Assembly: GCA_017623115.1 (NCBI GenBank)
Contig: JAGAPT010000017.1
Span: forward strand, 62,001-126,000
Direction of reading: 5' to 3'
Origin: Alistipes sp.
GTDB taxonomy: Bacteria; Bacteroidota; Bacteroidia; Bacteroidales; Rikenellaceae
Length of the DNA: 64,000 nucleotides
Shown: one piece after another, positions 17,240 to 26,801 of the stretch
Position numbering within the stretch: position 1 is the first letter of the stretch
How the letters are laid out: each line of letters starts with the position of its first letter
Notes under the pieces: generated by a model
The model's input: only the letters and a program-made list of their open reading frames with translations
What the model was told of the DNA's origin: nothing
Databases searched by the model: none
Program-made: the position numbers and the translations under genes

Positions 17240-18688
17240 TTATTTTACCACAATAGGCTTATGCTTCGGCACGAGCGACTTCATGATTGACCAGGCAACC
17301 AGATAAGCAACGGCGCAGATGCAGAAGATGATCATGTAACCGGCGGGCTTACCCTCGAAACCGGCAAACGTGAAGGCCGAACCCTGCGCCTCAGCATAGG
17401 TGAAGAGCATACCGGCACCCTTGTTAATCAGGAACGAGCCGCAACCACCGGCCATGGCACCGATACCCGTAATCGTTGCAATCGTCGATTTGGGGAACAT
17501 ATCACCCGTCGTCGAGAAGATATTAGCCGACCAAGCCTGGTGACCCGCACCGGCAATACCGATGATAATAGCAGGGAACCAAATCGAGAAATCCTGCAAC
17601 GGCTGAGCGAAGAGGGCCAACAGCGGGAAAAAGGCAAAGATCAACATGGCACGCATACGTCCTGCATAGGGCTCCATGCCCTTCTTCTCCACGAAGAGCT
17701 TCGGCAGATAGCCGCCACCGATCGAGATCACCGTAACAATCAGGTAAAGCACAAAGACGAGTATCTTACCGAGCGTCGTATCCATACCATAACCGCACTC
17801 CGAGAAGTATGCCGGAGCCCAGAACAGGTAGAACCACCAAACACCATCGGTGAAGAACTTACCGGCGATGAACGACCAGGTCTGCTTGTAACCGAAGCAC
17901 TGGAGGAACGGAATCGTCTTCTCCTCCTCGGCAGCCGGCTTCACCTCCTTCGGAGCCTCCTTCTCATCCTGCAGGATATACTCCAACTCGGCAGCATTCA
18001 CATGGCTCGACTTCTCCGGTTTGTCATACATGTACACCCAGAAGAACATCCAGATGAAGCCCAGGGCACCAATGATGATGAAGGCCATCTCCCAGCCCCA
18101 AGCCTGTGCCAGAATCGGAATGGTCAGCGGCGCCGCCAACGCACCTACCGAAGCACCTGCATTGAAGAGCGACGTAGCCAACGCACGGTCCTTCTTGGGG
18201 AAGTACTCGGCCGTCACCTTAATGGCTGCCGGGAAGTTACCGGCCTCACCCAGCGCAAGAATAGCACGACAAATAAGGAAGAGCCATACACTCAGTGCAG
18301 CCGCAGCCATCGCTGCCTGCGAACCGGTCTCCACAGCACGCAGAGCCTCCAACGACTCGTAGCCCTGAATCTGCATCGTCACCCAGCCGCAACCGGCGTG
18401 CATACATGCACCCAACGACCAAACACCGATAGCCCACAAGAAACCCTTCTTCGTACCCATCCAGTCTACGAACTTACCGGCAAAGAGGCAGGCAATAGCG
18501 TAGAAAATCGAGAAGAAACCCGTGATGGTACCATAGTCCGAATCAGTCCAATGGAACTCGGGAGCGATGAAATCCTTCCACGTCAGCGAAAGCACCTGAC
18601 GGTCCATGTAGTTCACCGTCGTTGCCACGAACAAGAGCAGGCACATCCACCAACGCCAGTTCGTCATTTGCGATTTTTTTTGTGTCAT
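17240..18688 (-). CDS. exuT: MFS hexuronate transporter (ExuT-like)
   Basis: 482 residues with about 12 membrane segments. The N-terminal RWWMCLLLFVATTVNYMDRQ is typical of the anion:cation symporter family that includes ExuT. Further landmarks are ILALGEAGNFPAAIK and SLFNAGASVGALAAP. A cytoplasmic loop near residue 230-255 is rich in Glu/Lys. It imports galacturonate or glucuronate across the inner membrane with protons. Its place between kdgA and uxaB fixes the substrate class as hexuronate. Confidence 0.92.
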   Translation of the reverse strand: MTQKKSQMTNWRWWMCLLLFVATTVNYMDRQVLSLTWKDFIAPEFHWTDSDYGTITGFFSIFYAIACLFAGKFVDWMGTKKGFLWAIGVWSLGACMHAGCGWVTMQIQGYESLEALRAVETGSQAAMAAAALSVWLFLICRAILALGEAGNFPAAIKVTAEYFPKKDRALATSLFNAGASVGALAAPLTIPILAQAWGWEMAFIIIGALGFIWMFFWVYMYDKPEKSSHVNAAELEYILQDEKEAPKEVKPAAEEEKTIPFLQCFGYKQTWSFIAGKFFTDGVWWFYLFWAPAYFSECGYGMDTTLGKILVFVLYLIVTVISIGGGYLPKLFVEKKGMEPYAGRMRAMLIFAFFPLLALFAQPLQDFSIWFPAIIIGIAGAGHQAWSANIFSTTGDMFPKSTIATITGIGAMAGGCGSFLINKGAGMLFTYAEAQGSAFTFAGFEGKPAGYMIIFCICAVAYLVAWSIMKSLVPKHKPIVVK

Positions 18689-18712
18689 TTGATATGAGTT
18701 TTAGATTAGATT

Positions 18713-19384
18713 TTACTTCGCACGAATCTCGGCAATGATGTCGAGGCACTCACGGCACTTGTTGGTCACATACTCCCAATCCTCGGCCTTTACCTTATCG
18801 CCCGGGAAGAGCTTCGAGCCCATACCCACGCAGTAAACGCCGGCTTTGAACCACGAGGTCAGATTCTCACGATCGGGCGATACGCCACCCGTTACCATAA
18901 TCTTCGACCACGGGCAGGGAGCCATCAGACCCTTCACCATGTTCGGGCCATAGACATCACCCGGGAAGAGTTTCGTCAGGTCGCAACCCAGCTCCTGTGC
19001 CTTACCAATCTCCGACACCGTACCGCAACCCGGGCAGTAGGGAATCGAACGACGGTTGCAGACGGGCGCAATCTCGGGATTGAAGAGCGGGCCCACAATG
19101 AAATTGGCACCCAGCTGGATGTACAGCGCAGCCGTCGGAGCATCGACAATCGAGCCGATACCGAGTGCCAACTCGGGGCACTCCACAGCAGCCCACTTCA
19201 CCAACTCGCCGAAAATCTCGTGAGCGAAGTCACCGCGATTCGTAAACTCAAAGGCACGAACACCACCCTCGTAGCAGGCCTTCACAACCTTTTTGGCTAC
19301 CTCGACATCTTTGTGGTAGAATACGGGAACCATACCTGTCTCGCCGATTTTCTTCATCACGGCGATTTTATCAAACTTTGCCAT
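18713..19384 (-). CDS. kdgA: 2-dehydro-3-deoxy-phosphogluconate (KDPG) aldolase
   Basis: 223 residues, class I aldolase barrel. The segment [18 protein letters not shown] contains the Schiff-base Lys, and [10 protein letters not shown] the phosphate-binding loop. It splits KDPG to pyruvate and glyceraldehyde-3-phosphate, the last step of the uronate pathway. It is separated from kdgK by 185 bases holding a long hairpin. Also called eda. Confidence 0.95.
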   Translation of the reverse strand: MAKFDKIAVMKKIGETGMVPVFYHKDVEVAKKVVKACYEGGVRAFEFTNRGDFAHEIFGELVKWAAVECPELALGIGSIVDAPTAALYIQLGANFIVGPLFNPEIAPVCNRRSIPYCPGCGTVSEIGKAQELGCDLTKLFPGDVYGPNMVKGLMAPCPWSKIMVTGGVSPDRENLTSWFKAGVYCVGMGSKLFPGDKVKAEDWEYVTNKCRECLDIIAEIRAK

Positions 19385-19483
19385 TATTGCAAATTCAGAA
19401 TTTAGATTGTAGAATTTGAAAGTATATAAATAGGTATTACCTGTTTTTCGTCAAGGCGCGGCAGATTTTGATTTTTGTGCCGT

Positions 19484-19527
19484 GAGTGCGGATGGGCTGT
19501 ACTTGGCGTACTGCCCATTCGCAACTC
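19484..19527 (-). other. long imperfect hairpin between kdgK and kdgA
   Basis: An outer stem of about 13 bp with one bulge and one mismatch encloses an inner GTAC-GCCAA-GTAC hairpin. It lies in a 185-base gap that otherwise holds no gene. There is no pure T-run on either side, so it is not a classical terminator. It may be an mRNA processing or stabilising structure, or an operator. Confidence 0.6.
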
Positions 19528-19569
19528 GCAAGCAAAGGTCAAAAGGTGCCCGTCTTCACGGAAAACTTT

Positions 19570-20589
19570 TTAGCGCTGTACACGGCCGTTCGCATTACCA
19601 CCTGCCAACGACTCTACCTCCTCAACCGATACAAGGTTGAAGTCGCCATTGATGGTGTGCTTCAAGGCCGAAGCAGCCACAGCGAACTCCAAGGCCTCAC
19701 CCTGGTTGGGCTTCGTCAACAGACCGTGGATAATACCACCCGAGAACGAGTCACCACCACCTACGCGGTCGATAATCGGGTTGATGTCGTATCGCTTCGA
19801 CTCGTAGAACTCCTCGCCGTTGTAAATCATAGCCTTCCAGCCATTGTGCGTAGCCGAGAACGACTCACGCAGCGTCGAGATGACATACTTGAAGTCGAAC
19901 TCCTTGGCCATCTGCTTGAAGATGCCCTTGTAGCCCTCAGCGTTCGTCTCGCCACCCTCTACATCAGCATCGGGTTTGAAGCCCAAGCACAACTCGGCAT
20001 CCTCCTCGTTACCGATGCAGACATCTACATACTGCATCAAGGGGCGCATAATCGACTGTGCCTTCTCCTTCGTCCAGAGCTTCTTACGGAAGTTCAGGTC
20101 GACCGAAACGGTTACACCGTGACGCTTGGCAGCCTCACAAGCCAACTTCGTCAGCTCGGCAGCCTTGTCCGAGATAGCCGGCGTGATACCCGACCAGTGG
20201 AACCAATCGGCACCCTCCATAATCGCATCAAAATCGAAATCGGTCGTATCAGCCTCGGCAATCGACGAGTGAGCGCGGTCGTAAATCACCTTCGAGGGAC
20301 GCATCGAAGCACCCGTCTCGAGGAAATAGATACCTACACGATCACCACCACGAGCGATGAAGTCGGTCTTCACACCATATTTACGCAGGGCATTGACAGC
20401 CGACTGGCCAATCTCATGCTTCGGCAACTTCGTCACGAAGTAGGCCTCATGACCATAGTTAGCGCAGCTCACAGCCACATTGGCCTCGCCACCGCCATAC
20501 ACCACGTCGAACGAGTCCGACTGAACAAAACGCGTGTTACCCGGCGTCGAGAGACGCAGCATGATCTCACCTAAAGTTACGATTTTCAT
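19570..20589 (-). CDS. kdgK: 2-dehydro-3-deoxygluconate kinase
   Basis: 339 residues of the PfkB sugar kinase family. The N-terminal VVYGGGEANVAVSCANYG and the C-terminal ATP/anion-hole motif DRVGGGDSFSGG with catalytic Asp are intact. It phosphorylates KDG to KDPG. It lies 21 bases after uxaC and is the second gene of the operon. Confidence 0.95.
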   Translation of the reverse strand: MKIVTLGEIMLRLSTPGNTRFVQSDSFDVVYGGGEANVAVSCANYGHEAYFVTKLPKHEIGQSAVNALRKYGVKTDFIARGGDRVGIYFLETGASMRPSKVIYDRAHSSIAEADTTDFDFDAIMEGADWFHWSGITPAISDKAAELTKLACEAAKRHGVTVSVDLNFRKKLWTKEKAQSIMRPLMQYVDVCIGNEEDAELCLGFKPDADVEGGETNAEGYKGIFKQMAKEFDFKYVISTLRESFSATHNGWKAMIYNGEEFYESKRYDINPIIDRVGGGDSFSGGIIHGLLTKPNQGEALEFAVAASALKHTINGDFNLVSVEEVESLAGGNANGRVQR

Positions 20590-20610
20590 TGTTGTAGATT
20601 GTTTGAGTTA

Positions 20611-22023
20611 TTAGAATTTGAAATAATTTTTAGCATTGCGATAGCATACGCCCTCGACGATCTCCTTGCCGATGAACTCCATCTCCGAAGCGGGCAACAG
20701 ACCCTGCTCGATGTCATTACCCAGCAGGTTGCAGAGCGTGCGACGGAAATACTCGTGACGCGGGTACGAGAGGAACGAGCGCGAGTCGGTGAGCATACCG
20801 ACGAAGCGGCTCAACAGACCGAGTGTCGAGAGGGCATTCATCTGCTTCTCCATACCGTCCTTCTGATCGAGGAACCACCAGCCCGAGCCGAACTGAATCT
20901 TACCGGCACCGTAGCGGCCATCCTGGAAGTTACCGAGCATCGTGGCAACCAACTCGTTGTCGCGCGGATTGAGGTTATAGATAATCGTCTTCGTCAGTTT
21001 ATCCTGCTCGTCGAGCATATTGAAGAACTTGGACATCTTCTTGGCTACCGTGAAGTCGCCAATCGAATCGAAGCCCGTGTCGGGACCCAGCTGACGGAAC
21101 ATGCGGCCGTTGTTGTCGCGGATAGCACCATAGTGGAACTGCTGCGTCCAACCCGTCTCCCAGTCCATGATGGCAAACTCGACCATCATCGCCGTCTTAT
21201 ACTTCAGAATCTCCTCGTGCGTCAACGTCTGACCACCATACACCTTCACGAAGATAGCATCAATCTCCGACTGGGTGTAATCCTCGGCATAGAACTCCTC
21301 GATACCATGGTCCGAAAGGCGGCAACCTACCTCCTCGAAGAACTTATGACGTACACGCAGTGCCTCGATCACATCCTGGAACTTCTTGATCTCGACACCC
21401 GACACCTCGGCCAACTTATCGATGTAAGCCTTGAAGTTGGCGGGAACCTCCACGGCCATCGCCTTATCGGGACGCCACGTCGGCAACATCTTCACCTTGA
21501 AACCATCGGCTGCCACCTTCAGGTGGTGCTCCAGCGAATCAATCGGGTCATCGGTCGTGCAGACAGCCTCCACGTTGTAGTGCTCCATCAGGCCGCGAGC
21601 ATAGAACTCGGGCTGCTGCAACTTCTCGGTGCAGACATCGTAAATTTCACGAGCCGTCGAGGGATTCAGCAACTTCGTTACGCCAAAGGCGGTCTTCAAC
21701 TCGAGGTGAGTCCAGTGGTAGAGCGGATTGCGCATCGTGTAGGGAACGGTCTCGGCCCACTTCTCGAACTTCTCCCAGTCGGTCGTATCTTTACCCGTGC
21801 AGTAACGCTCGTCTACGCCATTCGTACGCATGGCACGCCACTTATAGTGGTCACCCTCAAGCCAGATTTTCGACAGGTTGTCGAACCTGTGGTTCGAAGC
21901 CACATACTCGGGAATCAGGTGGCAGTGATAGTCGATAATGGGCATCTTGGCCGCATAATCGTGATACAAGCGCTCGGCAGCCGGCGTCTGCAACAGGAAA
22001 TTGTCGTCATTAAACTGTTTCAT
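20611..22023 (-). CDS. uxaC: glucuronate/galacturonate isomerase
   Basis: 470 residues, the normal UxaC size, amidohydrolase-like fold. The N-terminal MPIIDYHCHLIPEYVA has the conserved metal-binding HCH, and DPRxxF-like LNPRDNELVATM lies towards the middle. It interconverts galacturonate with tagaturonate and glucuronate with fructuronate. It is the first gene of the leftward operon uxaC-kdgK-kdgA-exuT-uxaB-uxaA-CE8-GH43, with a perfect 12-base palindrome directly before its ATG. Confidence 0.96.
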   Translation of the reverse strand: MKQFNDDNFLLQTPAAERLYHDYAAKMPIIDYHCHLIPEYVASNHRFDNLSKIWLEGDHYKWRAMRTNGVDERYCTGKDTTDWEKFEKWAETVPYTMRNPLYHWTHLELKTAFGVTKLLNPSTAREIYDVCTEKLQQPEFYARGLMEHYNVEAVCTTDDPIDSLEHHLKVAADGFKVKMLPTWRPDKAMAVEVPANFKAYIDKLAEVSGVEIKKFQDVIEALRVRHKFFEEVGCRLSDHGIEEFYAEDYTQSEIDAIFVKVYGGQTLTHEEILKYKTAMMVEFAIMDWETGWTQQFHYGAIRDNNGRMFRQLGPDTGFDSIGDFTVAKKMSKFFNMLDEQDKLTKTIIYNLNPRDNELVATMLGNFQDGRYGAGKIQFGSGWWFLDQKDGMEKQMNALSTLGLLSRFVGMLTDSRSFLSYPRHEYFRRTLCNLLGNDIEQGLLPASEMEFIGKEIVEGVCYRNAKNYFKF

Positions 22024-22210
22024 AATCTATAGATTGGTTGTTAAATATGTACACATTTCAAATTGTAAAATTAATATATCTTTCCGAATTTTACAACGCT
22101 TTTTTAAACGAATTTATCGCGAATATTCACAAAAGAATAGCAATTTTTGCGATTTTAATTATAAATTTGCATCACAAGAATATTTTTCAAAAAAAAATAC
22201 CACAACGAAA
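22024..22210. promoter_or_regulatory. divergent regulatory region between uxaC and the DUF4861 gene
   Basis: This AT-rich 187-base stretch holds no gene. TAAATTTG at 22162-22169 fits the -7 box for the rightward gene. TACAATTTG at 22059-22067 on the minus strand is a near match (one base longer) for uxaC. The perfect palindrome AATCTATAGATT lies at 22024-22035 beside the uxaC ATG, and GAATATTC at 22121-22128. These could be operators for a uronate-responsive regulator, but no regulator gene is nearby. Confidence 0.5.
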
Positions 22211-23347
22211 ATGAAACAGATGATGCTTTTGCTGGCAGCTGCCGCCATGACGGCCTGCTGTCCGAAGGGGGTTGAAGTAACGGTTACCAACCCGACCGCC
22301 GACGAGCGCGACAACGAGACCGTAGAGATTCAGTGGAGTGCCGTAACGGAGGGACTCCAAGGTGCCACCGCCACCAACCTGGTGGTAACAGACGACGAGG
22401 GCGAAGAGATTCCCTCGCAGGTGATTTTCAAGGGTGAGACCGAGCCGCAGGCCCTCATCTTCCAGGTAGACATCGACGCGAACGAGAGCGAGTGCTACTA
22501 CATCAACACCGGTACGCCGGCCACCTACGTCCAGAAGACCTTCGGTCGTCAGGTTCCCGAGCGTCTCGACGACTATGCCTGGGAGAATAACCTCTGCGCC
22601 TATCGTCTTTACGGCCCGGCCCTCGAGACCTCGAAAGAGCAGCTCATCACACCGGGTATTGACGTATGGGTGAAGTGCACCGAGAAACTCGTCATCGACG
22701 AGTGGTATGCCAAAGGCGACTACCACCACAACTACGGCGACGGCATGGATTGCTACAAGGTAGGCCGCACGTTGGGTGGCGGTGCTTCGGTGCCGATGGT
22801 GGATGGCAAATTCTGGCCCATGGACCACAACTACAACACCTACCAGACGCTTGACAACGGCCCGATTCGCACCAGTGTAAAATTGGTCTACACGCCGTGG
22901 GATGTAAACGGAACGGCTGTATCGCTCGTAAAAATCATCTCACTCGATGCCGACCATCGCTTCAACCGCATGGAGAACATCTACGAGGGTGCCTTCGAGG
23001 AGCTGCCCATCGCAGCCGGATTCGTACGTCATGATGTAAAACAGACGACGCAGGGTGAGGGTTGGCTCGCCATGGTCGAGGCCGTATCGGACTCGAAGCA
23101 GCCCGAGGTGGATGGCGACATCTATCAGGCGGTGATTCTGCCGGGTGCCGAGTTACACGCCGACCTGCTGGGTCACTCGCTGGCTGTCACAAAGGTGAAG
23201 TCGGGCGAGCCGATGGTGTACTATAGCGGTTCGGGCTGGAGCCAGGGCGGCGTAGAGGATATGGAGGATTGGGTAGAGGACATCACCGAGTATCAGGCCA
23301 TGATTGCCCAGCCGTTGCAGGTAACCGTAAAGCCGGCTTGCAAATAA
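22211..23347 (+). CDS. DUF4861 family lipoprotein
   Basis: 378 residues from ATG 22211, chosen because it begins a lipoprotein signal (MKQMMLLLAAAAMTACC). Family features are PERLDDYAWENNLCAYRLYGPAL, split over residues near 115-138, then GIDVWVK, DGMDCYKVGRTLGGG and NGPIRTSVKLVY. DUF4861 proteins have no proven activity that I know of. The large beta-sandwich and the regular pairing with pectin genes suggest a carbohydrate-active role. It is divergent from uxaC, which shares its control region. A paralog is at 33346. Confidence 0.8.
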   Translation: MKQMMLLLAAAAMTACCPKGVEVTVTNPTADERDNETVEIQWSAVTEGLQGATATNLVVTDDEGEEIPSQVIFKGETEPQALIFQVDIDANESECYYINTGTPATYVQKTFGRQVPERLDDYAWENNLCAYRLYGPALETSKEQLITPGIDVWVKCTEKLVIDEWYAKGDYHHNYGDGMDCYKVGRTLGGGASVPMVDGKFWPMDHNYNTYQTLDNGPIRTSVKLVYTPWDVNGTAVSLVKIISLDADHRFNRMENIYEGAFEELPIAAGFVRHDVKQTTQGEGWLAMVEAVSDSKQPEVDGDIYQAVILPGAELHADLLGHSLAVTKVKSGEPMVYYSGSGWSQGGVEDMEDWVEDITEYQAMIAQPLQVTVKPACK

Positions 23348-23362
23348 GCACATCCTATCACG

Positions 23363-23396
23363 AAAAAAGCGAGGCTTCGACCTCGCTTTTTTTTGT
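23363..23396. terminator. bidirectional terminator
   Basis: AAAAAAGCGAGG (23363-23374) pairs with CCTCGCTTTTTT (23381-23392) around a 6-base loop. It serves the DUF4861 gene (+) and tsaB (-). Confidence 0.9.
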
Positions 23397-23407
23397 GTTT
23401 GCGCCCA

Positions 23408-24115
23408 TCAGAACAACCGTTTCTTGGAGGTTGTCACCACAAAATCCTTCAGATAGAAAGGTTCGAAATAGGCGATATCCTCGAACTGCTCCTGCGCAAA
23501 GGCCTCCTCAGCCAGACGCACCAGGCCACGTGCCGAAGGAGCCACCTTGACCAGCACGGCATCCGACAGCACCTCGGCACATTTCGCTGCACCATTGCCA
23601 AAGATGACAAACGGACGGCCATCGGTACGTTGCGCAGCGAAACTCTCGGCAGCAACCACCTCGGCACGCACCTCATCCTCGGCCGCGCCTGCGCTATTGA
23701 ACAGTTGTGTGTAGACCTCCATGCGGCGGGCATCGACCATCGGGCACAGATGTGCCTCCTCCCAGCCATCGACATCGAGAATGCCCGCTTCGTAATCCTC
23801 GCGTGCCACCTCGACCAACGCCTGCAACGAGCCGACAGCGATGAGTGGCTTACCCACACCATAGCACAGCCCCTTGGCAAACGACACGCCAATACGCAAT
23901 CCCGTATAGGAACCCGGGCCCTTTCCTACGGCCACAGCATCCAGCTCCTCGGCCTGCAGTTGCTGCTCTCGCAGCAATTCATCCACAAAAACAGCCACCT
24001 GACGGGCATGGTCACGCCCCTCATCGCTCTCGCGCAAGGCAATCAGTTCCCCATCGCGAGCTATTCCTACCGAGCAGATATCCGTGCCCGTTTCGATGCA
24101 AAGTATCAGTGCCAT
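23408..24115 (-). CDS. tsaB: tRNA threonylcarbamoyladenosine synthesis protein TsaB
   Basis: 235 residues, ASKHA fold. The N-terminal LILCIETGTDICSVGIA and GKGPGSYTGLRIGVSFAKGL are diagnostic of TsaB/YeaZ. It is a non-catalytic partner of TsaD in forming t6A37 on tRNAs reading ANN codons. It lies 5 bases after smpB and ends at a strong bidirectional terminator. Confidence 0.95.
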   Translation of the reverse strand: MALILCIETGTDICSVGIARDGELIALRESDEGRDHARQVAVFVDELLREQQLQAEELDAVAVGKGPGSYTGLRIGVSFAKGLCYGVGKPLIAVGSLQALVEVAREDYEAGILDVDGWEEAHLCPMVDARRMEVYTQLFNSAGAAEDEVRAEVVAAESFAAQRTDGRPFVIFGNGAAKCAEVLSDAVLVKVAPSARGLVRLAEEAFAQEQFEDIAYFEPFYLKDFVVTTSKKRLF

Positions 24116-24120
24116 AATCG

Positions 24121-24582
24121 CTATCTGTAATGTTTCATTGCTTTATCCATCTCGCGCTTTGCGTCATTCTCCTTGAGGTATTCGCGCTTATCGTATGCCT
24201 TGCGACCACGCGCCAGACCAATGGCGATTTTCGCCAGTCCTCGCTCATTGAGGAAGAGACGCAGGCCGACAATCGTCAACCCCTTATCCTGCGCCGCACG
24301 CTCCAACTTGGCCAATTCTCGCCCTGTGAGCAAGAGTTTACGGTCGCGGCGCGGTGTATGGTTATTGCACGTACCCCATGCATACTCGGCGATATTGACA
24401 CCACGAATCCAAAGTTCGCCGCGGTCGAAATAGCAATACGAGTCGACCATTGAGGCCTTACCGGCCCGTATCGACTTGATTTCCGTACCTACGAGTACCA
24501 CACCGGCCACCCACTCCTCCAGAATTTCGTAGTCGAAGGTAGCACGTTTGTTCTTTATGTTAATCTTTTTTTGTTCGCTCAT
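24121..24582 (-). CDS. smpB: SsrA-binding protein SmpB
   Basis: 153 residues from ATG 24582 (a GTG lies directly before). Family motifs are intact: [28 protein letters not shown], and the basic C-terminal tail after [14 protein letters not shown]. It delivers tmRNA to stalled ribosomes. The tmRNA gene is not in the flanking 210 bases. The upstream gap holds a candidate small RNA on the opposite strand. Confidence 0.96.
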   Translation of the reverse strand: MSEQKKINIKNKRATFDYEILEEWVAGVVLVGTEIKSIRAGKASMVDSYCYFDRGELWIRGVNIAEYAWGTCNNHTPRRDRKLLLTGRELAKLERAAQDKGLTIVGLRLFLNERGLAKIAIGLARGRKAYDKREYLKENDAKREMDKAMKHYR

Positions 24583-24655
24583 CACACAATAACGGCATAT
24601 TAATTGCTCTTTTCAGCAGCAGAGATGGGTATCGGGTCAAGGTAACTAATTCTTT

Positions 24656-24663
24656 TATCTTTG
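24656..24663 (+). promoter_or_regulatory. promoter -7 box of the candidate small RNA
   Basis: TATCTTTG fits TAnnTTTG exactly on the plus strand, pointing away from smpB into the gap. No good -33 box is visible. On the other strand TTACCTTG, about 25 bases to the left, is a weak -7 candidate for smpB. Confidence 0.45.
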
Positions 24664-24669
24664 ATATGT

Positions 24670-24780
24670 TTTACACATCTTTCTGTTTATTTTCTGTTTG
24701 CACACGGTATGCGTAGTGATACGCATACGCCCCGAGGCTCATCTCTGCCTGCTTTTCACTCGAAGAGCAGGCTCTTTCTT
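24670..24780 (+). ncRNA. candidate small RNA between smpB and dnaG
   Basis: The inferred transcript of about 110 nt starts after the TATCTTTG box. It contains a perfect 9-bp hairpin (24707-24715 with 24720-24728, loop GTGA) and ends at an 11-bp hairpin with one G-U pair (24747-24757 with 24762-24772) followed by TCTTTCTT. In addition, CATCTCTG at 24740-24747 pairs with CAGAGATG near 24620-24628 and its flanks, which would make a longer rod-shaped RNA on either strand, somewhat like 6S RNA. No open frame is plausible. I cannot decide strand or family by eye. Confidence 0.4.
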
Positions 24781-24802
24781 ATTTCCGGTTCCTGCGTTTG
24801 TA

Positions 24803-26794
24803 TTATAAAATCATGCGTTGCAATCGGTTCGCAATCGTCACCTTAATCGAGTTGAGTTGCGAAAGGTGGCGCAAGATACTCTCCTCTTCCGCTTCGCTCA
24901 ATGCTCCGGAGGCCAACTTCTGCTGCTCCTCACGAATCAGCCGCTCCACGACCTTCGATTTATAGAGCGTGACAGCCTTTGGCACTCCGTTGGCCAGCAT
25001 CTCCTCCTCGCTCTCGACATGCACCTCCTTGCGACGCCACAGCTCGCTCGGCACATAGTTATCGTCCGCCATCAGAATATCAACCGCGATATTGCACACA
25101 TCGGGATTTACATGGCTCACAAAGTGGTCGTGCGACACCTCCACGCCCGTACCCAACCGTTGCCATTCGGCTCGATAGGTCTCCAAAATCTGATTGTATC
25201 GTTCATCGGTAAAGTGCAGGTTATCGGCATCCAACTCGCCAAAGATTACCTCGGCGACGTTGCAGGCAACCATATTCTTGCCCTCCTTGAAGTTGAAGAA
25301 ACGATGTCCGTATTTGAGCAAATCACGCACCAATTCCCGCTCCAGAGCATCGACTGAACTGCCCACCTCGATGCGGGCTCGAAACTCCGTCTCACCGGCC
25401 TGCGGCATCGGTGCCTGTCCCTCCTCGCGACGTTGCCGAGCCATCTGGCGACGCACGAAGTCATCAGCCTCCCGATCTCCCGTTGTAGCCATACGCTTGC
25501 GAGCCACTTCGCCAATGAGAATCTGCTCGTCGATATCCATCGTGCGGGCGCACTCTTTGATATAGACCGAACGCTGAATCGAATCGGGAATCTGCGCAAT
25601 CGACTGCACCATATCCGTAATGAGCGACGCCTTGCGGATCGGATCGCCCTGTGCCTCATCCAGCAGCAGATGCGCCTTAAAATCGAGGAAATCCTGCTCA
25701 TGGTCGTGGATATAGCGTTGCAACTCCTCCGATGAGCGACCTCGTGCAAACGTATCGGGGTCTTCGCCCTCGGGCAGCGACACCACACGCACATTCATCC
25801 CCTCTTTGAGAATCATGTCGATACCGCGCAACGACGCCTTAATACCGGCCGAGTCTCCATCGTAGATGACCGTCATATTGCGTGTGAAACGCCCCAACAG
25901 ACGAATCTGCTCGGTCGTCAGCGACGTGCCCGACGAGGCCACGACATTCTCGACCCCTGCCTGATGCATCGAAATCACATCGAGGTAGCCTTCGACCATG
26001 ATGGCGCAATCCTGTTGTTGGATGGCGCGCTTGGCAAAGTAAAGGCCGTAGAGTTCGTTCTTCTTGCTATAAATCTCGCTCTCGGGCGAGTTAAGGTATT
26101 TGGCGACCTCCTTATCCGAGCGTAGCGTGCGTGCTCCAAAGGCCACGACACGTCCAGAGATATTGTGTACGGGGAAAATGACACGGTCACGAAAACGGTC
26201 ATACAACGACTGATCGCTCTCTCGCTCCTTCGACAATCCGGTCGAGAGCAGGAACTCCTTCTTATAACCTGCCGCCAGCGCATCCTTCGACATGCGATCA
26301 CCTCGTGAGGGGCAGAATCCGAGTCCGAATTTCTGGATGGTCGCATCGGTCAACTCACGCTTTTGGCGGAAGTAACTCAACCCGACAGCGATGCCCTCAT
26401 CGTCACGATGGAGGTAGTTGATGAAGTAATCGGCCGCCCAACTATTGACCGCAAACATACTCTCGCGATCGTTGTTGCGGCGCACATCCTCCTCGGTCTG
26501 CTCACGCTCCTGCACCTCGATGTTGTAGCGTTTGGCCACCATCTTCAAGGCCTCGGGATAGGTCAGACTCTCATGCTCCATGAGGAAGGTTACCGCATTG
26601 CCACCCTTACCACAGCCGAAGCATTTGTAGACTCCTTTGGCGGGCGACACGATAAATGAGGGGGTCTTTTCATTGTGAAACGGACAGCACGCCGTATAGT
26701 TGACACCCTTGCGTTTGAGCGTCACAAAGTCGCCGATGATATCAACGATATCGGCGGCGGCGTAGATTCTGTCAACAGTTTCACGATCAATCAT
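24803..26794 (-). CDS. dnaG: DNA primase
   Basis: 663 residues from ATG 26794. The open frame extends to 26887, but MIDRETVDRIYAAADIVDII is the standard DnaG start and the promoter lies just upstream of it. The zinc-binding domain reads CCPFHNEKTPSF and CFGCGKGG. The TOPRIM catalytic motifs are MVEGYLDVIS and VIYDGDSAGIKAS. The C-terminal third is the DnaB-interacting helical region. It synthesises RNA primers at the replication fork. The gene stands alone between terminators and appears to be transcribed from its own near-leaderless promoter. Confidence 0.96.
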   Translation of the reverse strand: MIDRETVDRIYAAADIVDIIGDFVTLKRKGVNYTACCPFHNEKTPSFIVSPAKGVYKCFGCGKGGNAVTFLMEHESLTYPEALKMVAKRYNIEVQEREQTEEDVRRNNDRESMFAVNSWAADYFINYLHRDDEGIAVGLSYFRQKRELTDATIQKFGLGFCPSRGDRMSKDALAAGYKKEFLLSTGLSKERESDQSLYDRFRDRVIFPVHNISGRVVAFGARTLRSDKEVAKYLNSPESEIYSKKNELYGLYFAKRAIQQQDCAIMVEGYLDVISMHQAGVENVVASSGTSLTTEQIRLLGRFTRNMTVIYDGDSAGIKASLRGIDMILKEGMNVRVVSLPEGEDPDTFARGRSSEELQRYIHDHEQDFLDFKAHLLLDEAQGDPIRKASLITDMVQSIAQIPDSIQRSVYIKECARTMDIDEQILIGEVARKRMATTGDREADDFVRRQMARQRREEGQAPMPQAGETEFRARIEVGSSVDALERELVRDLLKYGHRFFNFKEGKNMVACNVAEVIFGELDADNLHFTDERYNQILETYRAEWQRLGTGVEVSHDHFVSHVNPDVCNIAVDILMADDNYVPSELWRRKEVHVESEEEMLANGVPKAVTLYKSKVVERLIREEQQKLASGALSEAEEESILRHLSQLNSIKVTIANRLQRMIL

Positions 26795-26801
26795 AGAGGG
26801 A

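Noticed and set aside
24586..24802. tmRNA (ssrA) next to smpB
   Set aside because: There is no tRNA-Ala-like acceptor/T-arm pair and no tag reading frame ending in Ala-Ala, and the stretch is too short.
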